A DNA stretch of 64,000 nt, taken from contig OX388325.1 of NCBI GenBank assembly GCA_947579605.1, positions 9,853,572 through 9,917,571 on the forward strand. Direction: 5' to 3'. The DNA comes from Athripsodes cinereus. Its lineage: Eukaryota > Arthropoda > Insecta > Trichoptera > Leptoceridae. The number at the start of each line of letters is the position of its first letter. Position 1 is the stretch's first letter. Made by a program: the position numbers and the translations under genes. This document shows positions 50,610-62,034 of this stretch, piece after piece. The notes below the pieces were generated by a model. It ran no database searches and had not been told where the DNA came from. It was given only the letters and a program-made list of their open reading frames with translations.

Positions 50610-50850
50610 ATATGTATTTTTTCGAATGTTTTTAAGTATTCTGCAATGCACATCCGTTACTTGATTATTTAAATCGCGATTGATTTCGGTAAACCTATAC
50701 CATTGACGAGCGATATAATACGCTCGTCAATGTATAGGTTTACCGAAAAAACATTCGAAAAAATACATATTTACATACTTAAAAAACATCCGAAATGTCT
50801 CGTAACTGTTACATAGTCAATCCTTCTAAAATAACTGATATTATAAATAT
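50610..50850 (-). repeat. Palindromic repeat family, fullest copy
   Basis: On the minus strand TCAGTTATTTTAGAAGGATT GACTATGTAACAGTTACGAG. Nested inverted repeats include TATTTTTTCGAATG / CGAAAAAATACAT and a CATTGACGAGCG / CGCTCGTCAATG hairpin at 50701-50732. Related to 36275-36456. Confidence 0.7.
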
Positions 50851-50854
50851 GTAT

Positions 50855-50910
50855 ATTTTTGTAAAGCGCCGTTCACTCATGACCTCAAGAGCGCCGTATC
50901 GTATATATGA
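50855..50910 (-). mobile_element. LINE 3' end crumb
   Basis: GTAAAGCGCCGTTCACTCAT GACCTCAAGAGCGCCGTATC matches the 3' UTR end of the L2/CR1-like LINE at 32088-32160. Confidence 0.65.
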
Positions 50911-51209
50911 CAAATGGTTGTAGATTTTTTTTTCCATATATACATACGTCCTGTTTTTTTATAAGATATCTTTTGAGTTAGGGGTGCATTTTATATAATA
51001 CTTTCTCCCTTCTGAATTTAAATAAATAACTATGTATGCAGGCACTTACGTACTTCACTAATACATAAGAGAGTAATGAAGAATCGATGCACTAACTTAA
51101 TATTTAGATCCGTATTGTAATTATAAATAATTCTACCAGTTAATCCTGTACACTAGAATATGTTACATGTGGGGACAGTTGGCAGTTGAAGAATGTTAAT
51201 CAACATAAT

Positions 51210-51700
51210 CATCGCCCTCAACGCTTCTCTCGGGAGCACAGGGCAAAAACCAGCCTCTTCCATTCAGAGCGTCTCTGTGCCAAACGCCTCACACCTACCC
51301 ACGACATTCCCTGCATTCTTATGTCGTTGTCATAGGAACGGTGTATTGTGAAAGAGCATGACCCAGCTAGGACCATCGTCTCTCCTGCATCACGGAGATT
51401 ACAGTAGGCCTAGTCAAAACACATTTTTAAGCGTTAAATTTTCGTTCAAACGTGGACGACGTTGGGAGAACGCGTTAATTTTCGTAGCTAAAATACACAA
51501 GTAGCTACGAAAATTGACACGTTCTCGCAACGTCGTCTACGTCTGAACGAAAACGTAACGCTTAAATGTGTTTTGACTAGGCCCACAGATCTCTGCCGGG
51601 TGCGTCGGCGCACAGCATCATTTGTGAATGTTAGACTGGCAATGCACTGCCCAAGATCGTAAGGCTTGGAGACATGGACGTATGCAGAGATCTCAAAAAT
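51210..51700 (-). pseudogene. Family G LINE C-terminus split by an M1 MITE
   Basis: Left block 51215-51404 and right block 51585-51690 (CAGATCTCTGCCGGGTGCGT CGGCGCACAGCATCATT) are contiguous in the 48186-48700 copy. Decayed coding, several stops. Confidence 0.85.
51405..51584. mobile_element. M1 hairpin MITE, copy 4, with defined boundaries
   Basis: TAGGCCTAGTCAAAACACAT and TGTGTTTTGACTAGGCCC. The LINE copy at 48390 shows the empty site. ACAG is present once there and twice here (51401-51404, 51585-51588), giving a 4-bp target duplication. Confidence 0.88.
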
Positions 51701-51814
51701 AGTAGGAAAGTATTTACCAATAGTATGGGTATACAAGTAGTAGAATTCGATAATTGGGTAAATTGTAGCAAACGTTCAGTTCTACTATAGACTAAACAAT
51801 ACGAGAGTGGCTGA

Positions 51815-52052
51815 TAATTACCTCATAACTGGAAAGACCTCTCCATCGAAAGTAAATCGAAACTACCAGGCGCATACAATAAACAAACGAGTGGTCCTCT
51901 TTGTGCAAAAAACTTAAAATATTCAGGATGGTTTGAAAACCTCATCGCTGAACTTGTATTGTAATATATACATTATACATTTATGGTGTAAAATATCTTG
52001 CACCTAACACATGCCTTTTACCGTAAACTCGTAGGGAAAAAGCTTATTTTAA
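51815..52052 (-). mobile_element. S1 SINE-like copy, degenerate
   Basis: CAATAAACAAACGAGTGGTC CTCTTTGTGC, TATTCAGGATGGTTTGAAAA CCTCATCGCTGAAC and CATGCCTTTTACC. Confidence 0.65.
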
Positions 52053-52054
52053 TT

Positions 52055-53980
52055 TGGGAAGTAGGCTAAATTTGTATTGAAGTATGTATGAAAAAAGTTT
52101 GAAAAATTAGAATGAAGGTGCGAAGCTGCCCTTCTTGGCTTTTTCAATTACTTAACAAAAAAGAAGAGATCGTGAAAAAATTCAAATTATTTAATTATTA
52201 AAGAAAATTAATCTATGAGCGTAATGTAAACACAATAATATGGAAAATTTATGAGGAAAAAAAACAAAGAAAAAACAGAAAAAAATTTAAAGAAAAAATA
52301 GGATTCACAAGCATAGTAGTAAAAATAAAATATATTGGTATTAAAATAAAAACACATGCTCATGAATACATGAAACACATAAATAAAAACAATCAATTTT
52401 ATTGTAAAATAATTGAAATTACTTCGAATTCTCAAGAAAATCAACTACCTAATTAAAAAAAAGAAAAACAAATAATTAATCATTGTTAAAAAATGAGTAC
52501 CTTAGGGATATATTTTTAAAAAAATTACCATTCATAAAGAGTTTTGATATAAAAATTTCTAGAATTATATTTAAGATTTTTTAACACTTGATGCTTTGTC
52601 ATGTCATATTGATTCTTTTGTATATTACATTTTATTGAGTCATCTATTACATCATGTTAATTCTAGAAGATTTGATATTTATAATTTCAACTTGTTTTTA
52701 TTTTACTCTAATCATAATAAATACTAAAATAAACATTCATTGGAAAAATTCCAGATAAGGTGAACGCATCAAAATTGAATTTATAAATTTTCTACTTATA
52801 TTCACGTAATTATAATTTTTCACCCAAGAAATCATAATATGATAATGAAATGACTGACAAAAAATGTGTTTTTGAATAAAATGACAGCAGTTAAATCTAA
52901 CGTAACCTACAAATCAGTCAAACGTAAAAATTTAAGTACTTGTGAAATGTCAAACGCGTACGAAAAATGCAAATAATTATTTCATTGCTCAAAAAAAACA
53001 GGGAAAATACTACATATCTATATGAAAATAATTCAAAATAGTCGACGCTTAGATACGTTCACAATGTAATCTGGAAAATTCCCATACATTAGCTGTAGAC
53101 TTGAATAAATAAATAAGGTGATTTCAATATAAAAATGCAAAGAGCAAATTCAGTCGACGACAAATTCAAACTTCATTCGCTACATGTTATTTTCCCTCCA
53201 AATTCTTATGATCCCACATTATTTCACGAGCTCTGTACACGTTGCTCACTTCTACGCATGCTCATAGTGACGTAGTAAGGATGGAACATATGTAACTATA
53301 TTCATTGTGTATTGTATACCTAGTATTGCGCTATATATTTATATCTATATTGTATATATATATATATGTACGTAGGACGTGGCGGATGAGTGTAGTTAGC
53401 TGATAATTTACTCGTTGTATTGCTACGAACCGTAGAACAAATCTTCTACTACAAAAACCGTAGCTTAGATCATTTAGCGAATTAATTGTTTTTATATGAA
53501 CAATCAACGGTCAAAGTCTTTCATGTGATAAAGATTAACATATATTAAAATAATATATTTGAAAATATTTCTAAATTAAACATGACAAAATAAATAAAAT
53601 AAGTTATTTTTAATTTATAATTAAATATAAAACTTATTCACTTTTAATAAAATGATTTTTTTAGTTTTTATTATCAAATTGCAATAATTCTGACTAAATT
53701 TAAGTAAAACTCAACGCACCAACTGAATAGTTTTTTTTAATGAAGTTTCTTGAAGAAACTAATATTTTTTTTTAAATAAAAACTTGCAAATTAGATTCCT
53801 GGCTGCCCCATAAACCTCTTTCTCAATACACTTTCTAATTCAGAGCTTCAGAAATGATGTGTCTTATTTGGCTTAAATTTTTCTTAAATGGAAGTGGTTT
53901 GTTTTTATTCTAAACATTAATAGACTAAAGAAGAAAAATATATGCATATTATTGAAACAATCATACAAATGGAGTGGTCA
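52055..53980. other. Long unassigned AT-rich stretch
   Basis: Nearly 2 kb without a gene or repeat I can classify. A (TA)n run lies at 53335-53380. A slightly GC-richer patch is at 53210-53290. Confidence 0.5.
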
Positions 53981-53984
53981 GTAA

Positions 53985-54225
53985 GCTACATACATACTAT
54001 CACGTCGCTTCCCTCTTGGTGTAGGCAGAAAGGATCGAGCACCACTTCCTCCTATACTTGCATACATCTTAAGTTCCCGTCACTGTTCAACTATTCTTTA
54101 TGCATGCTCTTTTATTCAATGTGCTCAACATCAAACCGTCCTATAAGATCTGATTTATAATTTTTATCGTGTCATTTGATCATCCTCGGACGGCCACGTC
54201 TTTGTGCACCATAGCCAGGAGATTT
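53985..54225 (-). pseudogene. Family R LINE, degenerate
   Basis: CTATCACGTCGCTTCCCTCT TGGTGTAGGCAGAAAGGATC at the 3' end and TTTGATCATCCTCGGACGGC CACG (RGRP..-coding antisense) at the 5' end; multiple frameshifts. Confidence 0.65.
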
Positions 54226-54229
54226 TCAA

Positions 54230-56415
54230 AGTTGGAAAATTAAATTCATTTTTAAAAAGGTACTAATATGGCTATTCTATTAATAACAAAAACGTCTTTA
54301 GACTTTTGCCTATATTGACAATGTTGTAATTAAATAATAAACGACATCATCGGTGATAAAAATCAAACGCCTGCATTTATTTACCAAATCTGTGATTGAG
54401 GATAACGATTTTATGCAGAAAATTCATTGATATAATGAAAACAAAATTGTTTTTGGTTTTACTACGATTTATTTGTTATATCAATATAATGGAGTTTTAC
54501 AAAATCAACGTCGACTCAATCAAGAAAATTCATATCAAGGTAGTGAATCAAGTTCATATTGTACTCATCAAATTCATTTCTACAAATTCAGTATATTATT
54601 GTATTGAATTGGTTTTGTATTTTGAGTTCTGTGTTATAAGTATTTTTGAGGCTGGCAACCCGAAAATTCGGGTTTTGTTCGTTTTCCCCTATTGGTATAA
54701 TATAAGATAGGTATATATTTAGTATTCTGTATGTATTTGTGTATAGATAGGGAGCAGTGAGTAGTACCTACCTATGTATTATAATAATATGGAATCGGCA
54801 ACCTACGAACCTCTTTCAGTGGCGCGCACGCTTGGTTAGCGTCGGTAGTCTGTCAGTACGCGGAACCGTAATACTTTTAGAAAATAAATATAATATTATC
54901 TTCACGAAATGTTCAACAATACAGACGGCCTATGTGCCGTCATTTAACATGTTCACACCCGACTCCATAACTCTACTATTAACGGTAAATTTAACACAAT
55001 AATCATTCCAATTAACAATGTAATAATTGTCATGCTACTGAGAAATTATTGTAACAAATTTTCTTTGGAATGTATGAAATAATAACTGATTGAAACAAGT
55101 TGAAAATTCATGTGTAAAAAAATACACGTTTTTTCTCACTTTAAATTATATCAGTTAACAATTTTATGTATTTTAATGAATATTTGATTATTTTCAACGT
55201 GAATTTGCGTATTTTTACTGGATATCTGTGTGATTTCTTTCGATTTTTTAAACCATCGTTCGGTCAGCGGTTTAATTTTTTAACAGGATCATTACAAAAT
55301 TCGCCCGTTCTTTGATATTTTTCACAAATAATTTGAAAATAGAATGATGTTTCGTTGAGAATATAATCGGGATGTATTCTTTAAATGTATATTCAATTTA
55401 AAGTCTGTCTTTTGTGTCTGAAAATCCGTTAATTATTAAGTATAGAAGGTGTCTATATAAAACTACAATAATTTTCCGATTTTCTTTTGTAGTTATGTGG
55501 TGATTATAATAGCAATGCATATTTTAACATTTAATTGTGTATTTTTGTACAATTTAATGATGTTTTGCGTTATTTATTTGATAAAAATCCCATTTCTTGT
55601 TTGAATAAGTGCATATATGATAATAATATAGATGTTCGTGTTCCGCAGTTCCCCGCTTTCCTCATGCTACCTCACCTAAAAAAACTCATTCGATTTTTCG
55701 TCAAATTAACCACGAAAACCTACATAAAACCTCATTTTAATGCGATGACTGCATAAAATAAACTACAAAGAATCATTTGTGATACGTTTTATGTTAAAAT
55801 TATGTGAAATTTTGCTGAAAAATTGTGTAAAATTCATTTTAAATCCCGCCCGTGAGTGTTTCTTACAGTGGCAGTGTTTTGTATTTTGAGGTTTTGCGGA
55901 TAGATGTCTCTATAGTCTAAAATTTCACACACCAGCACGATATACTATAACATAAAAATTATGTACAACATGTACTATTTAAAGACTGAAATATTAGACA
56001 TTTTTATATATTTTAAAATTTCGTATTTAATTTTACTTAACAAATTTTGTTACTAAAAATTGTTTATTTAATGTTTTGCTATTGTATAATTAGTTTTAAT
56101 ATAGTGTGATTGTGTCATTTCTTGGAAAACCGAATGCATTTTGTGGAAATTGTTTTTATTATGGATTTTTGACACATAATTTTAACAGATGACTTCTCCA
56201 ACGGTATGTACAATTTTTCATTAATAACTTTGTAAAACATGTACGCTGGAACTAATTGATGGAAATTTTAAACTTTTTCGTATGTTTAACAGTTATTTTA
56301 ACGAATTTTTCTTAAGTATTTTCTTCTTAGAGTACTTATTTGAGTCACACTCTACTACATGTCAACTGTCATCTATGTATGAATACGTTAAACTATTTTT
56401 TTTACTCAAATGTTT
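54230..56415. other. Long unassigned stretch
   Basis: No repeat family or gene recognised. 54810-54880 is GC-richer (GGCGCGCACGCTTGGTTAGC) and might be unique host sequence, but no open frame or splice structure supports a call. Frames at 54396-54710 and 55535-55756 have AT-driven composition. Confidence 0.45.
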
Positions 56416-56419
56416 ATGT

Positions 56420-56690
56420 CAATTCTTCGGAACACCGGTAAAGAATTAGATTCCCATTCTTTTCCGTAAGTTTTCTAGTGTCCTGTAAAAGACAGATGTT
56501 CGAAAATATAAAGACATTATATATCTTAAATTCAGCAAAGAAGTTTACCACCCATCATGTATGTACGTCTTAACTTTTTGTTGGCAAGGAGATGACAGAT
56601 TGCATGTTTATTACATATAGCTGGTATGCTGGCTACCCCACTTGTGGGACATGCCGTGATGGTATTGTAAAAGTATTAGTACTTAATAAC
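56420..56690 (+). mobile_element. S1 SINE-like copy, near full length
   Basis: GGAACACCGGTAAAGAATTA, TCCGTAAGTTTTCTAGTGTC, AAATTCAGCAAAGAAGTTTA, ATGTTTATTACATATAGCTG and TGGGACATGCCGTGATGGTA. Confidence 0.85.
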
Positions 56691-56694
56691 CGAT

Positions 56695-57495
56695 TTCTTT
56701 TTTGTTTTTATTTTAATATTTTTTATTTCTATTTCAAATTGATAAATATATTTTTCTATAAAAAACTCAACAATTTAAATAGTTTCACTTTAGCACTTAT
56801 CCCGAATATTTAATTATTTTATGGCACAGAGAAGATTATTTATACTATCCAATGAGCAGAAAATGCGGTAGGGTGATCGAAAGCCTCTCACGGTAGACTC
56901 ACGAATATCCAAATGAAAGATCCGTGGTTGAAATCCAATTGCCGACCTATTGGATCTTCACAATAGAAGCTATTGTTTTGTTTGAGAATGTAACCTTAAA
57001 CTTTATTTACAACAACAACGATAAAGAATTGAATTAATTTTGTTTTTTTCTAGATTGTCAAAACATGTCATTCTTTTTATTGCAACATTTTCAATGACAG
57101 ATGTTTTTTTTATTTCATTCGAAATATTTCAAGAAATAAACAAGTAAGTCAATGTTGTGAAAGAAATTATATGTTAAAAAAATGACAGAATAATAGCCTG
57201 AAGACATATTTGTACTTAGGTGGGTATGTTCATTGTGTTTACGACAGATCTAGGAACTGAGGGAAAATTCCAAGAAAAAGAATGAATAAAATATTAATTA
57301 AATCTCTATTTTTAATGGCACATTTTGAGAAATAAGAAAAATATTCTTTTTTGCTTAATCATTTAAATAGGTTAGTCGTCGTTTTTTTTTATTATTTTTA
57401 TTCCAATGTCAATGTACTGAACAGACTATAAATATGTATGGCAAGTAAATCTGTTTAACGAAATTGTCATCTATAACCATGTTTTACAATTTTTT
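56695..57495. other. Unassigned stretch
   Basis: No gene; nothing classifiable. Confidence 0.45.
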
Positions 57496-57498
57496 TTT

Positions 57499-57673
57499 TT
57501 TTTTTTAAAAGATATATCTGGGTTTTGTTATAAACCCAAATACAACCTTATACACCTTTCACAGTAAGCTAAAAGCTTGTGTCGTGAAAGGGGAGTTTGC
57601 CGGCACCTGGGATCGAACCCCGGACCCCTTGTTCACAAGGCCGAGACTCTACCTCCAGACTACCGACGAACTC
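57499..57673 (-). mobile_element. tRNA-derived SINE, copy C (best preserved)
   Basis: On the minus strand GAGTTCGTCGGTAGTCTGGA and a canonical B box GGGTTCGATCCC (57609-57620) show tRNA ancestry. Body and tail as in copies A and B, ending in A-rich sequence. Its intact internal promoter makes this the most probably transcribable of the three by RNA polymerase III. Confidence 0.9.
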
Positions 57674-57674
57674 G

Positions 57675-57995
57675 GTATTAATTAAACGGTAAACTACGGT
57701 AAATTAATTCGGTATAAAAAAATATAAGGAAAATTTCTGTAAACAACATACCTTAAAATACACAATCTCGTTCTTTCATTCGTTCATCATGCAAGCACAC
57801 AAAATTTAATGTTTTTAAAATGCATGAAACATACCAAATAGTTTTTAGATTTAAAATAATAGGCTTTGATGAAAATATTTTTACTTAATATTTGGACACT
57901 TATAAATAAGGCATTGCATTGTGTACTCCTTGTCATTGAATAAAATTTAATTTATATACAAATCAGCGCAAGGGCGCATTTATTTTATTTTTTAT
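57675..57995. other. LINE 3' crumb and unassigned sequence
   Basis: CAGCGCAAGGGCGCATTTAT at 57963 resembles the LINE ends at 9452 and 19822. Confidence 0.4.
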
Positions 57996-57997
57996 TC

Positions 57998-58162
57998 GTG
58001 TCGCACAATTTTAATATATTTTATGATTTCAATTAAAATAGATTTAAAATAAAACACTGTATTACTCACTATCATATATATCACTTTGAATATTTTTTGA
58101 CTCAGAGGCCTTTCGGGTAGACACCCATCATCAGTGAGTCTCTATTAGGAAAGTAAGTGGCA
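57998..58162 (-). repeat. Second P-type hairpin repeat, fuller copy
   Basis: On the minus strand ACTGATGATGGGTGTCTACC CGAAAGGCCTCTGAGTC has a GGGT-GTCT-ACCC hairpin between CTGATGAT and GAAA. The body AGTGAGTAATACAGTGTTTT ATTTTAAATCTATTTTAATT follows. Confidence 0.65.
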
Positions 58163-58194
58163 ATTTATCAGTAATAACATGTTTTTATTGAATT

Positions 58195-58430
58195 GAAAAA
58201 AAAAATTGGTCTCCCACTCTTTTCCGTAAGTTTTTGAGTGTCCTTTAAAATGCACGTGGTCAAAAAATTAAGACATTTTACATTTTAAATTCAGCAATGA
58301 GGTTTGCCACCTATCCTGAATGTCATTTTTGTCAGCACGGAGAGGACAGCTTGCATATTTATTACATGCGGCTGGTCTGCTGGCTACCCCACTTGTGGGA
58401 TATATCGTAATGGAATAGTCATTATTGGAA
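58195..58430 (+). mobile_element. S1 SINE-like copy, near full length
   Basis: AATTGGTCTCCCACTCTTTT CCGTAAG, GGTTTGCCACCTATCCTGAA TGTC, GGCTGGTCTGCTGGCTACCC CACTTGTGGG and a TATATCGTAATGGAATAG end. Confidence 0.88.
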
Positions 58431-58434
58431 TATT

Positions 58435-58518
58435 TTTTTTTTTAGAAAGATATACCTATCTGGGTTTTGTCATAAACCCAAATTTAACATTATACACCTT
58501 TCACAGTAAGCTACTAAG
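58435..58518 (-). mobile_element. tRNA-derived SINE tail, immediately after S1
   Basis: TGGGTTTTGTCATAAACCCA AATTTAACATTATACACC TTTCACAGTAAGCTACTA is the 3' end of the copy A-C family. Confidence 0.75.
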
Positions 58519-58519
58519 T

Positions 58520-59185
58520 CTTTATACTTATTTTTGAAAATGATCATGATGATTGTGAATTATTTTTCCCCTTCGACGTCGTTTTAGGATCCTCTTGAGT
58601 CTTGACCATCATAAGATTGCCGAATCTGAAATAGGTGGCTTTCATATTGTTTCAAAAGCTATAGTGATGTTCCTCTTGTGCAATATACAGTATAAGCAGA
58701 CAGTCTATTCCATATCACAGTACCTACAATGCTGAAGGCTCTGTAATGATTTTTTTTTGTTTTGTATCCGCTGGACTCTTTTAGTTTTTTAATAGAATGT
58801 ATGGTCAAACGAAGTTTTCTGTGAGGAACACTGCGGGGACTAACAGTTCAGAAATACATACATACATAGTGGTGACGTGTTGTTTACAGCTTATATTGTT
58901 TTGTTCCTTTATTGATAGTCAACCAATTGAATGCCAATTAATAATTGATAATAAAATTAGTTAACGTATATTGATCAAACAATTGGCTAATTTATTTATC
59001 AATTGATATCAAAATTATCTCTCTTTATCAAATGTCCTTACTCATATCTGATAACCAATATGAGAAAGTTCTATCCATTTATTTTAACTATTACGTCATC
59101 TCCTACAGGTGAAATTAACAGGGCCTTCTACGTATTCAGTAATCTCAGAAATCAAGGATTTCTACTTATCCACGTTTACTAACTG
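58520..59185. other. Unassigned stretch
   Basis: Nothing recognised; TAATTGATA/TCAATTGATA motifs near 58930-59010. Confidence 0.4.
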
Positions 59186-59189
59186 CTAG

Positions 59190-59580
59190 CCCTCTTCTCT
59201 CCACTGCTGGATATAGGCCTCTTCAAAACTTGAGCAACACGATACCACTGTTTTCCCATTATCTAGACAATGTAATAAAATTAATAACAAAGTAAATTAA
59301 CAGTATTATTGTTTTATTCAAAGCTGTTATGTCTATTCAAAAAAAAAAAATATCGTCAACCCATCTTTTTTGGGGTCTTCCTACGCTTCTTTTGTCCTCC
59401 CACGGCCTCCATTCAAGAATTCTGGAAGTTCATCTGCCATCATCTCGTCCTACCACATGACCAGACCATTGCCATTTCAGCTTGGAGACTTTATCAACAA
59501 CGTCAACAGCTTTTTTCTTTTATCGGATGGTTTCATTTCTTATTTTGTCTGTCAGAGAGAAAAATGCTGGGTATCAGCTT
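59190..59580 (-). pseudogene. LINE C-terminus (LKWQWSGHV / AYIQQW)
   Basis: Minus strand pieces in order: LTDKIRNETIR (about 59560-59520), VSKLKWQWSGHVVGRDDGR then TSRILEWRPWEDKRSVGRP (59495-59365) and EEAYIQQWREEG with stop (59250-59195). This is the end of the same lepidopteran LINE type as 46018-46116. Stops, frameshifts and a short gap before the final block. At its 5' edge a plus-strand MLGISLRDKI (59560-59590) looks like the preceding part of the same protein in inverted orientation. Confidence 0.75.
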
Positions 59581-59584
59581 GAGA

Positions 59585-60055
59585 GATAAAATATCCACAT
59601 TTGGAAACAAAGAAATCTGACATTTAAAAAAGGTTCTCGAATAGATAGTCGATCAATAATACCAAGTTGGAATAAAATAGTCATGACTTATAATAATTAT
59701 AAGGTGTCATTGACCATTGTAAAGGGCGACAAATAATTTTATCTCCCGTAGTGGCTGTATGTATAACTAGATCGGGCCCCGTAAGCCAGGACTAGGACTA
59801 TCGTACCCCAAGCTAATTAATACACGAGATATTATTGTCTCTCGTTGGACACAACTCACCTTGAATGTGACTACTGTAACTATGATATTAGTACATTGAA
59901 CCAATGATCATAAAAATAATATGAGTCAATACATATGTTATATAGCATACGTACTATTTATATAAGCAATAATTAAATGTATAACCGAATTACCCTTTAC
60001 GAAATATTATGTACATAGGGTAAACAGAACAACTGTTGTACTAAACTCATTCGCT
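59585..60055. other. Unassigned stretch
   Basis: No gene; GC-richer patch at 59755-59815 without open frame. Confidence 0.4.
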
Positions 60056-60059
60056 CCAA

Positions 60060-60185
60060 TGGTTTTCGATGCTCTTCATGGGAATACATGACAGAAACTG
60101 TAGCCTTCTAGATTCAGACCGTCTCTGCGAACAATTAAGTCTCCATGACATTTTCAGCACATTGATGACGTAGCGGGGCGTAGGA
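60060..60185 (-). pseudogene. Family G LINE 3' end, degenerate
   Basis: GATGCTCTTCATGGGAATAC, GACAGAAACTGTAGCCTTCT, TTCAGACCGTCTCTGCGAAC and CATGACATTTTCAGCACATT align with 41810-41930. Confidence 0.6.
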
Positions 60186-60244
60186 TTACTTGTAGACGAA
60201 AATACAATATTTTTTTGTCAAGTATTACTATTCTCTTGAAATTG

Positions 60245-60500
60245 GACAGTATACTTTCAAGATATGGTTGTCTGAAGATATACTTGTCTGAAAAAAGGGC
60301 TGTGAGGAAGCGTCGGCGTCCGAAAACTACGTGGTTTGACCACGTAAATCAAATTCTCATGGACGGCCGTGTGTTGTGTAAGAGAAATCGACGTGCGTGC
60401 ATGAGAGGTTGCGTGAATGTAGAGGAGGCAAAAGAAGTATGTAGGGACAGATTTATATGGCGTTCCATTCTCTCTGCCTACTCCACTTGAAATGTGGCGT
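60245..60500 (+). pseudogene. Family R LINE, third open copy
   Basis: KIYLSEKRAVRKRRRPKTTW, FDHVNQILMDGRVLCKRNRR, ACMRGCVNVEEAKEVCRDRF and IWRSILSAYST plus stop. The frame is intact but RGRP is changed to RRRP and PTW to a stop. The tail GTGAGGAAATTGATAGATAG ATA is diverged, so older than the 43-44 kb copies. Confidence 0.85.
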
Positions 60501-60631
60501 GAGGAAATTGATAGATAGATATTCTCAAGATCATCACCGAATTGATGTTTTTATTCAGTGGTCTGGAGCAATAAATATATCACTTACCTATTATAGAACG
60601 TGTCGGGGCCATGCAAAGAAAATTTATCAGC

Positions 60632-60800
60632 AGCCCTAGTCAAAACACATTTTAGCGTCACTTGTCGTTCGACTACAAACGAAATTACGACTATAATTGC
60701 AACAATAACGCATAATTATATGGTACATGTAGGTAGATTGTCGTAATTTCGTTTGTAGTCGAACGACTTCATAACGCTAAAATGTGTTTTGACTAGGGGG
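60632..60800. mobile_element. M1-type hairpin MITE, divergent copy
   Basis: The outer CCCTAGTCAAAACACATTTT AGCGT and its mirror are shared with M1. The inner arms are a different sequence (GTCGTTCGACTACAAACGAA ATTACGAC), so only the terminal about 25 bp are conserved. Confidence 0.85.
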
Positions 60801-60847
60801 CCAGACATGTAACTAATTTGACAGTTACACAGCTGTTGCTCAAAATA

Positions 60848-61015
60848 CAGTTGGCAGAAAGGACAGAATGCCATATAAATCTATCTTTATGTATCCCCCC
60901 CCCCCTCTTCTACATTTATACAATTTCACTTGTCAATTTCTCTTACTCAACACACGGACGTCCTTGAAGATTTGATCCACGTGTTTCTTGGACGCACGCG
61001 CTTTTTCAAACATCA
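60848..61015 (-). pseudogene. Family R LINE, degenerate
   Basis: GGCAGAAAGGACAGAATGCC, TTTCTCTTACTCAACACACG GACGTCCTTGAAGATTTGAT CCACGTG, TTCTTGGACGCACGCGC. A C10 run near 60900 replaces part of the coding sequence. Confidence 0.75.
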
Positions 61016-61019
61016 CTAT

Positions 61020-61570
61020 ATTTCAATATATTCGTTACTATAATAATTTTAATAAAGAAGGCAACTAAACTGGTTTTCTCACTGTTTTATACTTTATTGT
61101 TATATTTCTTGTAACAACTGTATAATCCATAGAGTTTGTCAATAAACAAAAAAATATAGATGTATTATTTGAGAAATAATACGAATATTGACGTGTGATC
61201 ATTTACTATATTGTTCACCCAACAAGCAATAATCTGTAAGTAATTATTGTGAGCATATGTATTAATAGTATATTGCTATAAATAGCTGACCGAGTACGAA
61301 AGCAATATAAATAATAAACCCAATACTTCTGCTTTCACATATACTCGTATAGTCGGTTATATTAGTAGATATATATACTACTTACGATATGTATTATTTG
61401 ATAGTTTGACATTGGAGCCAGTTAAAGATATTTGACATTATAGCTATCGACTATGTATAACTGAAGAAATATAGAAATAAGGCAACCTGTCAATAATTAT
61501 AACATTTAGCCAGAGTGGTTCCTTGGAGTTCGTTACTCCATAGAAGAAAAACTTAACATTTTATAAGAAT
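61020..61570. other. Unassigned AT-rich stretch
   Basis: No gene or repeat recognised. Confidence 0.45.
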
Positions 61571-61572
61571 AA

Positions 61573-61885
61573 CTAGTTGACCCGGTAAACGTTGTTTGGC
61601 AATATACATTATTTCTATATTAATAATATCGCTATTAAAAAAAATAGGGTTTGATAGTAGAAAAGTGAAAATTTAGAATTGTAATTATTTTTTAATGCCT
61701 CACCATAAAAAAATAAAAAAAAAATCGCGGTGGACCACTCTTAACTTTAAGGGGGATTAAAAATAAATGTTGGCTGATTCTCAGACCTACCCAATATGCA
61801 CACCAAATTTCATCAAAATCGGTACAGCCGTTATGAAGGAGTATGATTGCATACACCGTGACACGAGAATTTTATAATATATTAG
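61573..61885 (+). repeat. Common dispersed repeat, uninterrupted copy
   Basis: CTAGTTGACCCGGTAAACGT..GTGGACCACTCTTAAC, TTGGCTGATTCTCAGACCTA CCC, TTTCATCAAAATCGGTACAG and CGTGACACGAGAATTTTATA. Reference for the split copy at 43765-44265. Non-coding; known to be very abundant in Lepidoptera. Confidence 0.8.
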
Positions 61886-61924
61886 AATATTTTAGGTGAA
61901 ATGATAGTTGATACGAGTATATTT

Positions 61925-61988
61925 ATTAAATACTGCAGTCAGTCTACTGACCATCCTATTTTTTAGAAATGCTGTGATGGGTTCCTAT
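61925..61988 (+). mobile_element. S1 tail fragment
   Basis: ACTGCAGTCAGTCTACTGAC CATCC and AAATGCTGTGATGGG. Confidence 0.5.
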
Positions 61989-62034
61989 AGATTTTTATGC
62001 GACTCATTCTTTATAACCATAACGCCATTTCCAT

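Noticed and set aside
54396..54710. 104-codon plus-strand frame
   Set aside because: Ile/Phe/Tyr composition expected from AT-rich DNA, no splice context, no motif.
54790..54880. Possible promoter or CpG patch
   Set aside because: Only a short GC-richer run with no initiator, downstream element or open frame I could defend.
57499..57673. tRNA gene on the minus strand
   Set aside because: B box is canonical but no full cloverleaf or acceptor stem is found, the sequence runs into a long non-tRNA body, and sister copies occur; it is a tRNA-derived SINE.
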